Part shown: piece after piece, positions 35,159-43,999 of the stretch | Layout: each line of letters starts with the position of its first letter | Position numbering within the stretch: the stretch's first letter is position 1 | Source of the DNA: JBDXHU01 sp039989475 | GTDB lineage: Bacteria > Pseudomonadota > Gammaproteobacteria > Pseudomonadales > Halieaceae | Direction of reading: 5' to 3' | Assembly (NCBI GenBank): GCA_039989475.1 | Contig: JBDXHU010000010.1 | Span: forward strand, 186,001-250,000 | DNA: 64,000 bases | Notes under the pieces: model-generated | The model's input: only the letters and a program-made list of their open reading frames with translations | What the model was told of the DNA's origin: nothing | The model's database searches: none | Translations under genes and position numbers: made by a program

Positions 35159-35866
35159 TCAGTGGAGCTCCATCTGACCACGGGCCAGTGCGATGGTTCG
35201 GTGTACCAGCAGGTCAGTAGATGCCAGCAGTGGTACGCTGATATCGCTGCTCTGCAGGAATAGTGGTATTTCGGTACAGCCGGCCAATAGCAGCTCGGCG
35301 CCGCTGAACTCCAGGCTTGCAGCAAGCTTGCGCATGCCGGTGCCGATATCGTTGTCACGCTCGCCGGCCTTGACCCGGTAGACCAGGTCCATGAACTGTT
35401 CCAGCTCAGCATCATTCCAGGTAATGGCTTCATGACCGGCGGCAAGTAGCGCGTCCTGGTACAGGCCAGCCCGCAGACAGCCCTCGGCGGCCATGACGCC
35501 GATGCATTGTCCGGTTTGCGGGCCCAGCGCCTCGATGGATACATCGATAATGCTGATAAAGGGAATACTGATCGCCGCACGAATGTCCGCGCTGTAGGCA
35601 TGAGCAGTGTTGCAGACCATTACCAGGAAGTCGGCGCCGGCACGCTCCAGGCGCTGGGACATCGCCACCAGCTGCGGTGCGACACTGGGCGCCTCACCGG
35701 CGATCGCCGCGTGGCGGTTGGGCACGCTCGGGTTGTGGTCGACCAGCATGTGGATGTGCTCCTGATCGCAGCTGGCGTCAGTGGCAGCGACCACTTTGCT
35801 CATGAAGTCCACGGTGGCTTCGGGGCCGAGACCGCCGAGGATCCCGGCCACGCGTTCAGTGGCCAT
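35159..35866 (-). CDS. Aspartate/glutamate racemase family protein
   Basis: A 235-residue cofactor-independent racemase. GILGGLGPEATVDFM opens the protein, and the two catalytic Cys lie in VMVCNTAHAY (about residue 85) and LLAGCTEIPLF (about 197). It interconverts D and L forms of an acidic amino acid. It lies 64 bases upstream of the cuyA-like gene on the same strand, so aspartate or its sulfonic analogue cysteate are reasonable substrates. Confidence 0.85.
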   Translation of the reverse strand: MATERVAGILGGLGPEATVDFMSKVVAATDASCDQEHIHMLVDHNPSVPNRHAAIAGEAPSVAPQLVAMSQRLERAGADFLVMVCNTAHAYSADIRAAISIPFISIIDVSIEALGPQTGQCIGVMAAEGCLRAGLYQDALLAAGHEAITWNDAELEQFMDLVYRVKAGERDNDIGTGMRKLAASLEFSGAELLLAGCTEIPLFLQSSDISVPLLASTDLLVHRTIALARGQMELH

Positions 35867-36002
35867 GCAAAACCTTGTTGTTCAGTTTGATGGAGGCAAG
35901 TGTAGTCCCTATAGACAACCTGTGCTCGTTTTTTTATGGCGGTCGCAAGCGCGGGCAAAGTTCACTTGTCTTTAGCAGGCTTTGCGCGTGAAATAGTCGC
36001 CC

Positions 36003-36758
36003 ATGCTGACAGACCCTCTTTTTTACCTCGTCGCCATTCCCGGCGTCATGCTCTATGGCATCGCCAAGGGTGGTTTTGCCGGTCCGGTTGCGGTGTTGGC
36101 GGTACCGCTGATGTCGCTGGTGATGTCGCCAACCCTGGCGGCAGCAATCCTGCTGCCTATCCTGGTGGTGATGGACGGGTTTGTGGTGAAAACCTATTGG
36201 GGACTGTTCGACAAGACCGCACTGCGCTACCTGTTGCCACCGGCCATGGTGGGCATCGGCCTGGGTTACCTCAGCGCTGAATTCATGAACGATGACTATA
36301 TGCGTCTGTTGATCGGCGCCATCTCCCTGGCCTTCGGTTTGCAAAGCCTGCTGCAGCACCGGGTTGACCGCAAGCGACCGCACAAGCGCTGGAGTGCAGG
36401 CTTGTTTGGCAGCATCGCGGGCTTTACCAGCTTTAGCATCCACGCCGGCGGACCACCTTTTACCATGTACCTGATGCCGCGCGGCTTGTCGCCGCTGCTG
36501 TATGCGGGTACCGCCGGCATCTTCTTCGCGGTGGTCAACCTGGTGAAGCTGTTTCCCTACTACGTCCTCGACCAGTTGCTGTTGGACAACCTGCTGCTGT
36601 CGCTGGTGCTGTTGCCGCTGGCGCCGCTGGGTGTGGCAATCGGTCATCGCCTGGTCAAGCGCACTGAGCCACAGCTGTACTACCGCATTATCAGCGTTTG
36701 CCTGATTGTGCTGGGTACGATGTTGATCCTGCGTGGGCTGGGTCTGCCTGCTGCATAA
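36003..36758 (+). CDS. TauE/SafE-family permease
   Basis: A 251-residue membrane protein with about eight helices and motifs GIAKGGFAGPVAVLAVPLMSL and SIHAGGPPFTMYLMP typical of TauE/SafE permeases. It is divergent from the racemase-cuyA-like pair and could export the sulfite formed there. Its last 68 bases overlap the convergent NUDIX gene. Confidence 0.83.
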   Translation: MLTDPLFYLVAIPGVMLYGIAKGGFAGPVAVLAVPLMSLVMSPTLAAAILLPILVVMDGFVVKTYWGLFDKTALRYLLPPAMVGIGLGYLSAEFMNDDYMRLLIGAISLAFGLQSLLQHRVDRKRPHKRWSAGLFGSIAGFTSFSIHAGGPPFTMYLMPRGLSPLLYAGTAGIFFAVVNLVKLFPYYVLDQLLLDNLLLSLVLLPLAPLGVAIGHRLVKRTEPQLYYRIISVCLIVLGTMLILRGLGLPAA

Positions 36759-37233
36759 GCCCTAGCAGTATCCGGGCTTGCCCGGGATAGCGCCACTGCC
36801 AGGCATCGAACTCATCCGCTGCCAGATAGAAGGCCTGGCGCACTTCGATCCTTGGCGGCGGATCAATCTCCCCGGAACTCTCGTCGCGCTCACAGCGGTA
36901 CAGGATGAAGCCGGTATCGAAGGTGGCGATCTTTTCCCTGGGCCGCAGGCGTAGACCGGTTTCTTCCCAGGTCTCCCGAAAGGCAGTGCACTGGGCGCTT
37001 TCGCCCGGATCGCTGCTGCCCCCGGGCGGACTGATATAGCCAGCCAGGCCCTGTACCACCAGCAGCTTATTGTCGACCAGCAAGAAGCAGCCGGCACTGG
37101 GTGCGCTGTCCTGCGCGTTCGTAAAAGGGCAGGGCGGACTGTCAGGCAGGCTGCAGCCCCCCAACCAGGCAGAATAAAATACAGTCAATACTGATTGTTT
37201 TAGCAAATTGGCTTTGCTAGTGTCTCTGGTCAC
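36691..37233 (-). CDS. NUDIX hydrolase, possibly an exported lipoprotein
   Basis: A 180-residue protein if started at GTG 37233. The complete Nudix box, GGSSDPGESAQCTAFRETWEETGL, is present near residue 85. Ahead of it is a positively charged then hydrophobic N-terminus ending in WLGGC, a lipobox-like site, with four more Cys around it. Exported Nudix enzymes are unusual. The start is uncertain: the frame is open to 37281, overlapping the divergent molybdoenzyme gene, and a TTG at 37206 would give the tightest signal peptide. Substrate unknown. Overlaps the TauE-like gene end by 68 bases. Confidence 0.7.
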   Translation of the reverse strand: MTRDTSKANLLKQSVLTVFYSAWLGGCSLPDSPPCPFTNAQDSAPSAGCFLLVDNKLLVVQGLAGYISPPGGSSDPGESAQCTAFRETWEETGLRLRPREKIATFDTGFILYRCERDESSGEIDPPPRIEVRQAFYLAADEFDAWQWRYPGQARILLGLMQQADPAHAGSTSYPAQSGKR

Positions 37234-37271
37234 CTGTTGTATCCAGCCTGCCTGCTCGGGAGATAACAATA

Positions 37272-39449
37272 ATGTCAGCATCAGTTGAAACTAAAAAGAC
37301 GTTCTGTCGCTTTTGCCATGTCTTTTGCGGCATGGAAGTGGATGTCGAAGAGGGCCGCGTCACCGCGGTGCGCGGCGATCGCGACAACCCGATTTCCGAG
37401 GGCTACACCTGCCCCAAGGGCCGCAGCGAAGTCGATCGTATCAATCACGCGCAACGGCTGCTGAGCTGCCAGAAGCGCGGTGCCGACGGCCTGGCTGCAA
37501 TCGATACCACCCAGGCACTGGATGAAATCGGCGACAAGCTACGCGCTATTATCGACAAGTACGGTCCCCACTCGGTGGCGGTCTACACCGGTTGCGGCGG
37601 CCATCGCACCGCGGCGGGCGGCCCCTGGTTTGTCGGCAAGTGGCTGGAGGCGCTGGGTTCGCGCAGCATGTATACCTCCTTCACTATCGATTCGCCGGCC
37701 CTGACCATTGCCAGCGGCCGATTGTTCGGTGCACCCATGCCCTTCGGCTCGCCGGATATCAATAATTCGGAAGTGGCCATGTACGTCGCCACCAATCCTA
37801 CCGTGTCGCACCTGTGGACCATGCCCCAGTCCAACCCGAGCACTCGCCTGAAAGAAAACCTCAAACGCGGCATGAAGCTGGTGGTCATCGACCCGCGCAA
37901 GTGTGACGTGGCGCGCCGCGCCGATGTCCACCTGCAGGTTAAGCCAGGCGAGGACGCCACCTTGCTGGCGGCCATGATCAAGGTGGTTATCGACAATGAG
38001 TGGTATGACAAGGATTACGTTGATTCCTATTGCAGCGGTTTCGAGGAGCTAAGCGCATCGGTGGCAGATTTTGACCTCGACTACGCCGCCGAACGCACGA
38101 CCGTCCCCAAAGAGACGATCGTCGAGGGTGCCCGGGTATTTGCCACCGCTAAAAGCGGCGCCGCCCAGACGGGTACCGGTCTGCACATGGCCGCGCACCA
38201 GAACCTCTGCGTGCAGCTGGTGTGGACGCTGAATGCCATCTGCGGACGCTATGACCGGCGCGGTGGCATGACCCGGATTACCGGCGCCCTGTCGCAACCC
38301 TTCCCCGAGGGCATGGGACCGATTCCGCTGCCGACTTTCAGCGGTGAGGTTTCACGCATACGCGGAATTCGCGGTGTGTCGGGGCTGTTTGGTTACAACG
38401 AAATGCCCACCAATACACTGACCGATGAAATACTCACCGAGGGCGATGGGCAGGTACGTGCCCTGATCGTCAATGGCGGCAACCCGGCATTGGTATTCAG
38501 CGATACCGACAAGACCGTGCGGGCATTAAAAGACCTGGACCTGTTGGTATGCCTGGACCTGTTTGAATCGGCGACCGCGAAATACGCGGACTACGTGATG
38601 GCGGTGAAGCATCCCTTCGAGCGCGATGATATCCCGCACATGATGGACATGTTCTACCCACAGCCTTTCATGCAATACACCGACAAACTGGTGGAGCCGC
38701 CGCCCGGCACCATCGAAGAGTGGGATTTCTTCTGGGAGGTCGGTGAGCGGCTGGGCATCCGTCCACAGATCAAAGGCTTGCCGGAGGAGCGTAAGCCCAG
38801 CGCTGAGGAGATCATGCGCGCACTGAATGCCAACTCGCGTACGCCCTTTGATGACCTCAAGGAAAACCCCAGTGGTAAGCTCTATGGCGACCGCGAAACC
38901 GAGGTGGGTGGCGTCATTCCGAATATGATCGGCCACGCTGATAAGCGCATAGCGGTGGGTCATCCCGAGTCCATCGCCGAGTTACGCGAGGTGCGCGCGG
39001 AACCCATGCCGGCCAATGGCAGTTATGCTGCCGACGAGGATTTCCAGTTCCGCGCCATTACCTACCGCATGCCGGAAGTCTACTGCACGACCGGCCACAA
39101 TCTTCCGCGCGCCGAGAAGAAACGACCCTACAACCCTGTGCTGATTTCGGCGTCTGACCTTGCCAGTCACGGCTTTGCCAATGGCGAGTGCGTGATTGTC
39201 GACAGCGGTCACGGCCAGGTGGAAGGGATACTTGAGCAGAGTGATGATGTCGCCTCCGGCACCCTCGGTATCGCCCACGGTTGGGGCGATCCCGCCGACG
39301 ACCGGCCCGTGGAAGAGAAGGGCACCAATGTGCAGAAGCTGATCCCCTTTGATAAACGCTACGACAAGGTCACCGGCCTGGCCCAACAGAGCGCCTATCC
39401 CGTCAATCTGCACCGACATGAGGGCCGCATAGTCGCAAGGAATGTTTAG
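37272..39449 (+). CDS. Molybdopterin oxidoreductase of the formate dehydrogenase/DMSO reductase family
   Basis: A 725-residue protein. A 4Fe-4S cluster is bound by Cys12, Cys15, Cys19 and Cys47 (CRFCHVFC ... YTCPKG). The molybdopterin domains follow, with NPTVSHLW, VVIDPRKCDVA, NGGNPAL and a C-terminal molydopterin-binding domain (NPVLISASDLASHGFANGE). There is no Tat signal, so it should be cytoplasmic. No partner subunit is adjacent. In the region where formate dehydrogenases have Cys or Sec, the sequence is FTIDSPALTIASG, so the metal ligand may be Asp or absent. The substrate is unknown; formate is not established. Confidence 0.85.
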   Translation: MSASVETKKTFCRFCHVFCGMEVDVEEGRVTAVRGDRDNPISEGYTCPKGRSEVDRINHAQRLLSCQKRGADGLAAIDTTQALDEIGDKLRAIIDKYGPHSVAVYTGCGGHRTAAGGPWFVGKWLEALGSRSMYTSFTIDSPALTIASGRLFGAPMPFGSPDINNSEVAMYVATNPTVSHLWTMPQSNPSTRLKENLKRGMKLVVIDPRKCDVARRADVHLQVKPGEDATLLAAMIKVVIDNEWYDKDYVDSYCSGFEELSASVADFDLDYAAERTTVPKETIVEGARVFATAKSGAAQTGTGLHMAAHQNLCVQLVWTLNAICGRYDRRGGMTRITGALSQPFPEGMGPIPLPTFSGEVSRIRGIRGVSGLFGYNEMPTNTLTDEILTEGDGQVRALIVNGGNPALVFSDTDKTVRALKDLDLLVCLDLFESATAKYADYVMAVKHPFERDDIPHMMDMFYPQPFMQYTDKLVEPPPGTIEEWDFFWEVGERLGIRPQIKGLPEERKPSAEEIMRALNANSRTPFDDLKENPSGKLYGDRETEVGGVIPNMIGHADKRIAVGHPESIAELREVRAEPMPANGSYAADEDFQFRAITYRMPEVYCTTGHNLPRAEKKRPYNPVLISASDLASHGFANGECVIVDSGHGQVEGILEQSDDVASGTLGIAHGWGDPADDRPVEEKGTNVQKLIPFDKRYDKVTGLAQQSAYPVNLHRHEGRIVARNV

Positions 39450-39473
39450 GCCCTCGATGGGCCAAAACATTCC
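39439..39473 (+). terminator. Hairpin at the end of the molybdoenzyme gene
   Basis: Arms GGAATGTTT-A-GGCCC and GGGCC-A-AAACATTCC enclose a five-base loop, with one A/A mismatch. The stop codon (TAG, 39447-39449) lies in the left arm. No T-run follows, so it may be an mRNA-stabilising or Rho-linked structure rather than a classical terminator. Confidence 0.5.
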
Positions 39474-39528
39474 GGGGTCAGTGGCCAGTGTGGGTAAAGC
39501 TGCGCAGTTATCCACATCCGCTGACCCC
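39474..39528. repeat. Long inverted repeat with GGGGTCAG/CTGACCCC arms
   Basis: Eight-base perfect outer arms with further inner pairing (TGTGG/CCACA) form an extended stem-loop immediately after the previous hairpin. The outer arms share the GGGGTCAG core of the repeats at 3.66 and 57.2 kb. The loop also contains one TTATCCACA, a perfect DnaA-box sequence, which is probably a coincidence. Confidence 0.55.
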
Positions 39529-39563
39529 TGCCGTGGATCACCCCGGAATTCGAGGTTGCAGAT

Positions 39564-40586
39564 ATGCGCGACAATAAGAACTGGCCAGTGATTGTGTTGC
39601 TGGCTGTACTGCTCCCTGCTTGTGGAGGTGAGCAGCAGCCAGGCGCCAGCGATCAGGCCGAGGTGGTGGCAACGGCGCGCAGCGCGCAGGGCAATCTGAC
39701 TATTGAGGTAGCGGTCGCAGCGGCTCTGCAGCCTGAAATAGCAGTCGTATCCGCAGCGGCTTCCGAACCCGGTCGTGTCAACCCGAAGGAGGTGGCCTTA
39801 CTGCTAGAGAATCGCGGCAGCAGCGAGCGCAGTGTGTTGGTCTCGGGTGATTGGCAAAATGCATCGGGGCAGAGCTTCGGTGGTGCCAACTCGGTATTAA
39901 AAATCGCGGCAGGGGCAACAGCAGATTTCAATGCGGGCACCCGCAATGATATTGCCACACATTTCCGGGTGTCTGTTGAGCCGACTGAGCTGAGCAAGCA
40001 GGAACTGCAAGATGTTGCCCTGCTTGAGGCGGCGGCGGGCGCCGTGCAAGGTCACGGCATTGCCTATACGCCACTACCGACACTGGACCAGGTGCCGGCC
40101 TGGCCGGTACGCGGTGTGGCCAACGGCGCAGTATTCAAGTCTGAATCGGTGATGTTCATGCCGCTGCAATCCGGTTGGAAGCTGCTAATTCACGACCGGA
40201 AAGTTGACCCCATGCAGGGCTTGGCGATCATCCGTTCAGAGTACCCCGACGTGCAAACCGTCAAGGTCAATTTACCCCGGGAACCTCAGCCCGGCGCGGT
40301 CTTCAAGCGAGCCCTGGAGTACGGCGGAGGCATGTTCCAGATCAAGCCCTCGGCGCAAGCACAGGGCACCACCAGCTGGAATACATCCGTCGCCTGGGTC
40401 ATCGAAATCACCAGCTGGGACAAGCGTGCCTGGCAGGAGGGTGGTGGCACATTCCAGCGTGCTGGTAGTGCCTCAGGGCGCCTCTATATTTGCTTTGAAG
40501 GCGCACCGGACCGTATCCAGAGCTCCTTCGTGGCAGGGGAGTTCAGCGACGTCCCCATCATGTATTACGGTCCGCCCCGGCTGTGA
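39564..40586 (+). CDS. Lipoprotein of unknown function
   Basis: A 340-residue protein with a lipoprotein signal and lipobox LLPAC (Cys near residue 20), so it is anchored in the envelope. The mature part is rich in Ala, Gly and Val with several beta-strand-like stretches (SVLKIAAGATADF, SESVMFMPLQSGWKLLIHDRK, TSVAWVIEITSWDKRAW). I recognise no domain family. The C-terminal region ends SGRLYICFEGAPDR, then PIMYYGPPRL. It stands alone between the molybdoenzyme and an MFS gene. Confidence 0.75.
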   Translation: MRDNKNWPVIVLLAVLLPACGGEQQPGASDQAEVVATARSAQGNLTIEVAVAAALQPEIAVVSAAASEPGRVNPKEVALLLENRGSSERSVLVSGDWQNASGQSFGGANSVLKIAAGATADFNAGTRNDIATHFRVSVEPTELSKQELQDVALLEAAAGAVQGHGIAYTPLPTLDQVPAWPVRGVANGAVFKSESVMFMPLQSGWKLLIHDRKVDPMQGLAIIRSEYPDVQTVKVNLPREPQPGAVFKRALEYGGGMFQIKPSAQAQGTTSWNTSVAWVIEITSWDKRAWQEGGGTFQRAGSASGRLYICFEGAPDRIQSSFVAGEFSDVPIMYYGPPRL

Positions 40587-40614
40587 CAAAGGGCTCTGGC
40601 TGCCAGGCAGGGCC

Positions 40615-41877
40615 TTAGTCGAAAATCTTCTCCCCTTTGGCAAACAGCAGGAAGAACACCAGGCCGGCAAGGGTAACGCTGCCCGCCGTTGAAAACACAA
40701 TAGCCCAGGAGCCGGTGAGTTCCAGGATCAAGCCGGTGACATAGACGCCGATGATGCCGGGAATCGCGCCGGCAGTATTGGTGATGCCCATCAGTGTGCC
40801 CGCATGTCGCGGCGCGATATCCATATGGTTAACGGAAAAGCCGCCGGTGACAAAAGCACCCAGGCTGGAGCCCACTGCCATGACGCCGATGGCCAGCCAC
40901 ACTGACTGGATGTGGCCTACTATCATCAAGGAGGTCGCCAGGCCGCCAAAACCAATAAGCTGCATCAGCTTTCTGACCCGTACCACGGGCATGCCATTAC
41001 GTATCCAGCGATCGGCGGTACTGCCGGCGATGTTCAGGAAAAAGAAAGAGCAAACCGAGGGGATCATGGTGAGCCAGCCCACCGAGGCGAAATCCACACC
41101 CAGTCCCTTGTTGATATAGGTGGGCATCCAGGACAGCAGGACGAACAGGGACCAGTTGTTACAAAAGTGGGCGACCAGGATGGCCCATACCGCTCTGGAT
41201 TTAAGGAAACTGTACCAGGGTATGGCTTGCACTTCGGCCTTGCTGGCGCCGAACTCAATGCTTTCGAGCTCTTCTGCCGATACGCTGCGATGCTCCCGCG
41301 GTGTGGAGGTGACAACTCGCTGCCACAGCAGGAACCAGAAAAAGCCGACGCCACCGAACAGGTAGAACGCCCATTCCCAGCCCAGCCACTGCACGATGAT
41401 GGGGGTGATGACCAGGGCGAAGACCGTGCCCAGGGGAATGGCGCTATTGATAAAACCAACCGCGCGAGAGCGTTCAGTCAGGGGCACCCATTTGGAAAAG
41501 ATGCTGTAGATAGACGGAAACGTCACTGCCTCGCCCATGCCCATGGCGACCCGGGTCAGGATGAGAATGGTAAAACCCAGTGCCGCAGCGGGTGGCGTCA
41601 ATATGGTGAACAGCGACCACAGCACAACGCCGGCTCCCAGTACCGCCTTGCCGCCAAAGCGGTCCGCCAGACGGCCGCCCACGACCTGCAGCAATACATA
41701 GCCGACGAAGAAGGAAGAGAGCACCATGCCCTGTTGCTGCATACCCCAACCCAGGTCTTCTGCCATGGGGATAATCGCGACTGAAATGTTAACGCGATCG
41801 ATATAGCACACGAACACCGCAAGAAATGACAGTGCTACAACATGGTAGCGCTTTGGCCACCCGGTGGGATTCAGCAA
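40615..41877 (-). CDS. MFS transporter (anion:cation symporter type)
   Basis: A 420-residue polytopic protein. CYIDRVNISVAIIPMAEDLGW in helix 1, GGRLADRFGGKAVLG and GMGEAVTFPSIYSIFSKWVP are hallmarks of the anion:cation symporter branch of the major facilitator superfamily, close to the plant/bacterial ACS family. It probably imports an organic anion such as a sugar acid. The start is taken as TTG 41877, with AAGGGG upstream; a frame open to 41949 would need to cross a palindrome. No catabolic genes are next to it. Confidence 0.82.
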   Translation of the reverse strand: MLNPTGWPKRYHVVALSFLAVFVCYIDRVNISVAIIPMAEDLGWGMQQQGMVLSSFFVGYVLLQVVGGRLADRFGGKAVLGAGVVLWSLFTILTPPAAALGFTILILTRVAMGMGEAVTFPSIYSIFSKWVPLTERSRAVGFINSAIPLGTVFALVITPIIVQWLGWEWAFYLFGGVGFFWFLLWQRVVTSTPREHRSVSAEELESIEFGASKAEVQAIPWYSFLKSRAVWAILVAHFCNNWSLFVLLSWMPTYINKGLGVDFASVGWLTMIPSVCSFFFLNIAGSTADRWIRNGMPVVRVRKLMQLIGFGGLATSLMIVGHIQSVWLAIGVMAVGSSLGAFVTGGFSVNHMDIAPRHAGTLMGITNTAGAIPGIIGVYVTGLILELTGSWAIVFSTAGSVTLAGLVFFLLFAKGEKIFD

Positions 41878-41925
41878 AATAGGCCCCTTCTTTTTTTTCC
41901 ACCATAGGCCAGCGCAAGCTCCAGT

Positions 41926-41947
41926 GCTAGCGCTATTTGGCGCTAGC
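41926..41947. promoter_or_regulatory. Perfect inverted repeat GCTAGCGC-N6-GCGCTAGC
   Basis: Eight-base perfect arms with loop TATTTG, 48 bases upstream of the MFS start (minus strand) and just upstream of the FliA-type promoter of the GGDEF-EAL gene. It could be an operator for the MFS gene or an insulating hairpin. Confidence 0.4.
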
Positions 41948-41957
41948 AAAGCCGGGC

Positions 41958-41984
41958 TAAAGCTTCCCCCGCCGTGGTCGATAA
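41958..41984 (+). promoter_or_regulatory. FliA (sigma-28) type promoter of the first GGDEF-EAL gene
   Basis: TAAA (41958-41961), a 15-base spacer, then GTCGATAA (41977-41984). The sigma-28 consensus is TAAA-N15-GCCGATAA, so only one base differs and the spacing is exact. It lies 67 bases upstream of the GTG start. The second paralogue has the same arrangement with an unrelated spacer. Confidence 0.7.
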
Positions 41985-42051
41985 GAAGTAAGGCCTCAAT
42001 GCGACCTCACTTCACGAGCGCCGCACCGAAATGACCGGCAGGAGTGCAGCA

Positions 42052-43977
42052 GTGGAAACTGCGAACGACACAGGTGATCTCCTTCACGAAGGGTTTGACC
42101 TGACAGATGTTGAAACGAACAAGCGGCGGCTGCTGATCCATAGTTTGTGGTTGGTCGGCACCTGTATTTTGCTGGCCTTCTCTGTCATCAACTTCCTTGG
42201 TGGTAATTCCCAGCTTGCCTTGATGCTGCTGGGTGCTGCGCTGGCCGGCGTGGCCAATCTGGCCTACACGAAGTTCACCCGCGCGAAATCCTTCGGCCTG
42301 GTGTTCCCCAATATCACCCTGCTTTGCCTGACATTTATCCTGGTGGTAACCGGCGGTGCCGACAATACCGGCTTGTTGTGGGTGTACCCAATTGCGGTAA
42401 TTGGCGTCTTGATCAACGGCTACCGCGGCGGTGCCTGGTTTGGTGTCGGTTTGTGTCTGGCGCTGGCATGTATGTTGTTTCTGTTCGGTGACAGTTTGTT
42501 GGCGGGGCGCTACAGCCTTGCCGAATCGGTACGCTTTGTTGTCACCCTGGCATCTTTGTTGGCCCTGTGCCAGGTGGGCGCCTATCACGAGGAAAAAGCC
42601 CAGCGCCTGGTGCGCTATATGCACCAGAATGTGAAACAGCTGGCCTTCTTTGACAGCCTGACCGGACTGGCCAATCGCTCCAGCTTCCGCAGCTGGCTGC
42701 AACGCCTGCTGGATCGCAAGCAAACGGAGGGCGGCGGCCTGGCCCTGATTTATATCGACCTGGATGACTTCAAGCAGGTCAATGACCGTAGCGGGCACCA
42801 GGTGGGTGATCGCCTGTTGGCGGAATTTGGCCGACGTCTGGGTGAGTGTGTGCGACCTACAGATGGCAGCATGCGCCTGCTTGGGGAGGAAGATGTTGCA
42901 CGGCTGGCAGGCGATGAGTTCGTTGTCACCCTGCCCGATGTGGATAACCCGGCTGGGGCAGAGGTTGTTGCCAAACGCATTCTGGCTATGTTCGAGGGTG
43001 GCTTTGAGGTCGATGGCATGAGGTTGCCAGTCACCGCGAGTATCGGTATTGCCTACTTTGAGGACCAGTTTGAGAGTGCCGAGTCGATGCTTAATTGTGC
43101 CGACGCCGCCATGTATCGCGCCAAGGAGCAAGGCAAGAACGCCTACGCGTTTTTCTCCGACACCATCGCCAGGAATATCCAGGAGCGTAATAGCATTGAG
43201 GCCGGTTTGCAGGATGCCCTGGCGCAGGATGGTTTCAAGTTACTGTACATGCCGATTTACGACAGCTACTCGCTGGATATTGTCGGCTATGAAGTGCTGT
43301 TGCGCTGCGAGTCGTCGATCCTGCCGGATGTGGGCCCGGATCGCTTCATACCCGTGGCGGAGGCAACAGGTCTGATCAAGCCGATTGACCTGTGGGTGCT
43401 GGATCACGCCATGGCCGGTTTGCAGCGGCTGCAGCAGCAGGGCTTCGACGGCCTCATGTGTGTGAATATATCGGCGGTAGAGCTGCACAACGCCCGCTTC
43501 CCGGAACAGGTTGCCGAGCTGCTGGCAAAGTATGAGCTGCGCGCCGACCGGATCGAGCTGGAGATCACGGAGACCAGCCTGGCGATCAGTGACCAGGCTA
43601 GCCAGGCCACCCTGGAATGCTTGCGCAAGCTGGGCCTGGGGCTGTCGCTGGATGACTTCGGCACTGGCTATACGGCATTCACGCAGCTAATGAGTTACCC
43701 GGTTAATTGCCTGAAGATTGACCGCAGCTTTGTCGGCGCATTGTTCACCGACAACCACGCCCATTGCAAGATGGTCGATGTCATCCAGCACCTGGGCACT
43801 CTCTATAACCTGCGCATCATTGCTGAGGGCGTGGAAACCGAGCAGCAACTGGTCTATTTGCGCCAGATTGGCTGCGATTGGCTGCAGGGCTACCACCTGT
43901 CACGGCCGGTTGAGTTCGATGACTTCAGGGCGCTGCTGCCGGGACCTGAGGGCACGGCTACCGCTCTAGGGGGCTAG
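42052..43977 (+). CDS. Membrane GGDEF-EAL c-di-GMP turnover protein, copy 1
   Basis: A 641-residue protein. About six membrane helices (residues 28-185) resemble an integral sensory domain, followed by a GGDEF domain and an EAL domain. The GGDEF signature is AGDEF (286-290) and the EAL signature is EVLLR (about 414). The DDFGTGYTAF loop, KIDRSF and EGVET are intact, so phosphodiesterase activity is likely and cyclase activity is uncertain. The RxxD inhibitory site is not seen. GTG 42052 has AGGAG seven bases upstream and matches the length of the paralogue; an ATG at 42031 is the alternative. It has a paralogue directly downstream. Confidence 0.9.
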   Translation: METANDTGDLLHEGFDLTDVETNKRRLLIHSLWLVGTCILLAFSVINFLGGNSQLALMLLGAALAGVANLAYTKFTRAKSFGLVFPNITLLCLTFILVVTGGADNTGLLWVYPIAVIGVLINGYRGGAWFGVGLCLALACMLFLFGDSLLAGRYSLAESVRFVVTLASLLALCQVGAYHEEKAQRLVRYMHQNVKQLAFFDSLTGLANRSSFRSWLQRLLDRKQTEGGGLALIYIDLDDFKQVNDRSGHQVGDRLLAEFGRRLGECVRPTDGSMRLLGEEDVARLAGDEFVVTLPDVDNPAGAEVVAKRILAMFEGGFEVDGMRLPVTASIGIAYFEDQFESAESMLNCADAAMYRAKEQGKNAYAFFSDTIARNIQERNSIEAGLQDALAQDGFKLLYMPIYDSYSLDIVGYEVLLRCESSILPDVGPDRFIPVAEATGLIKPIDLWVLDHAMAGLQRLQQQGFDGLMCVNISAVELHNARFPEQVAELLAKYELRADRIELEITETSLAISDQASQATLECLRKLGLGLSLDDFGTGYTAFTQLMSYPVNCLKIDRSFVGALFTDNHAHCKMVDVIQHLGTLYNLRIIAEGVETEQQLVYLRQIGCDWLQGYHLSRPVEFDDFRALLPGPEGTATALGG

Positions 43978-43999
43978 CCCTGGCTACACTGGCCGCGAT

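Noticed and set aside
39508..39516. Perfect DnaA-box sequence TTATCCACA
   Set aside because: A single site without neighbours, AT-rich region or dnaA/dnaN/gyrB context; one such match in 64 kb is expected by chance.
42007..43131. 374-codon open frame antisense to the first GGDEF-EAL gene
   Set aside because: Gln/His-rich shadow of a well-supported gene. It would also overlap the FliA-type promoter region without a start signal.
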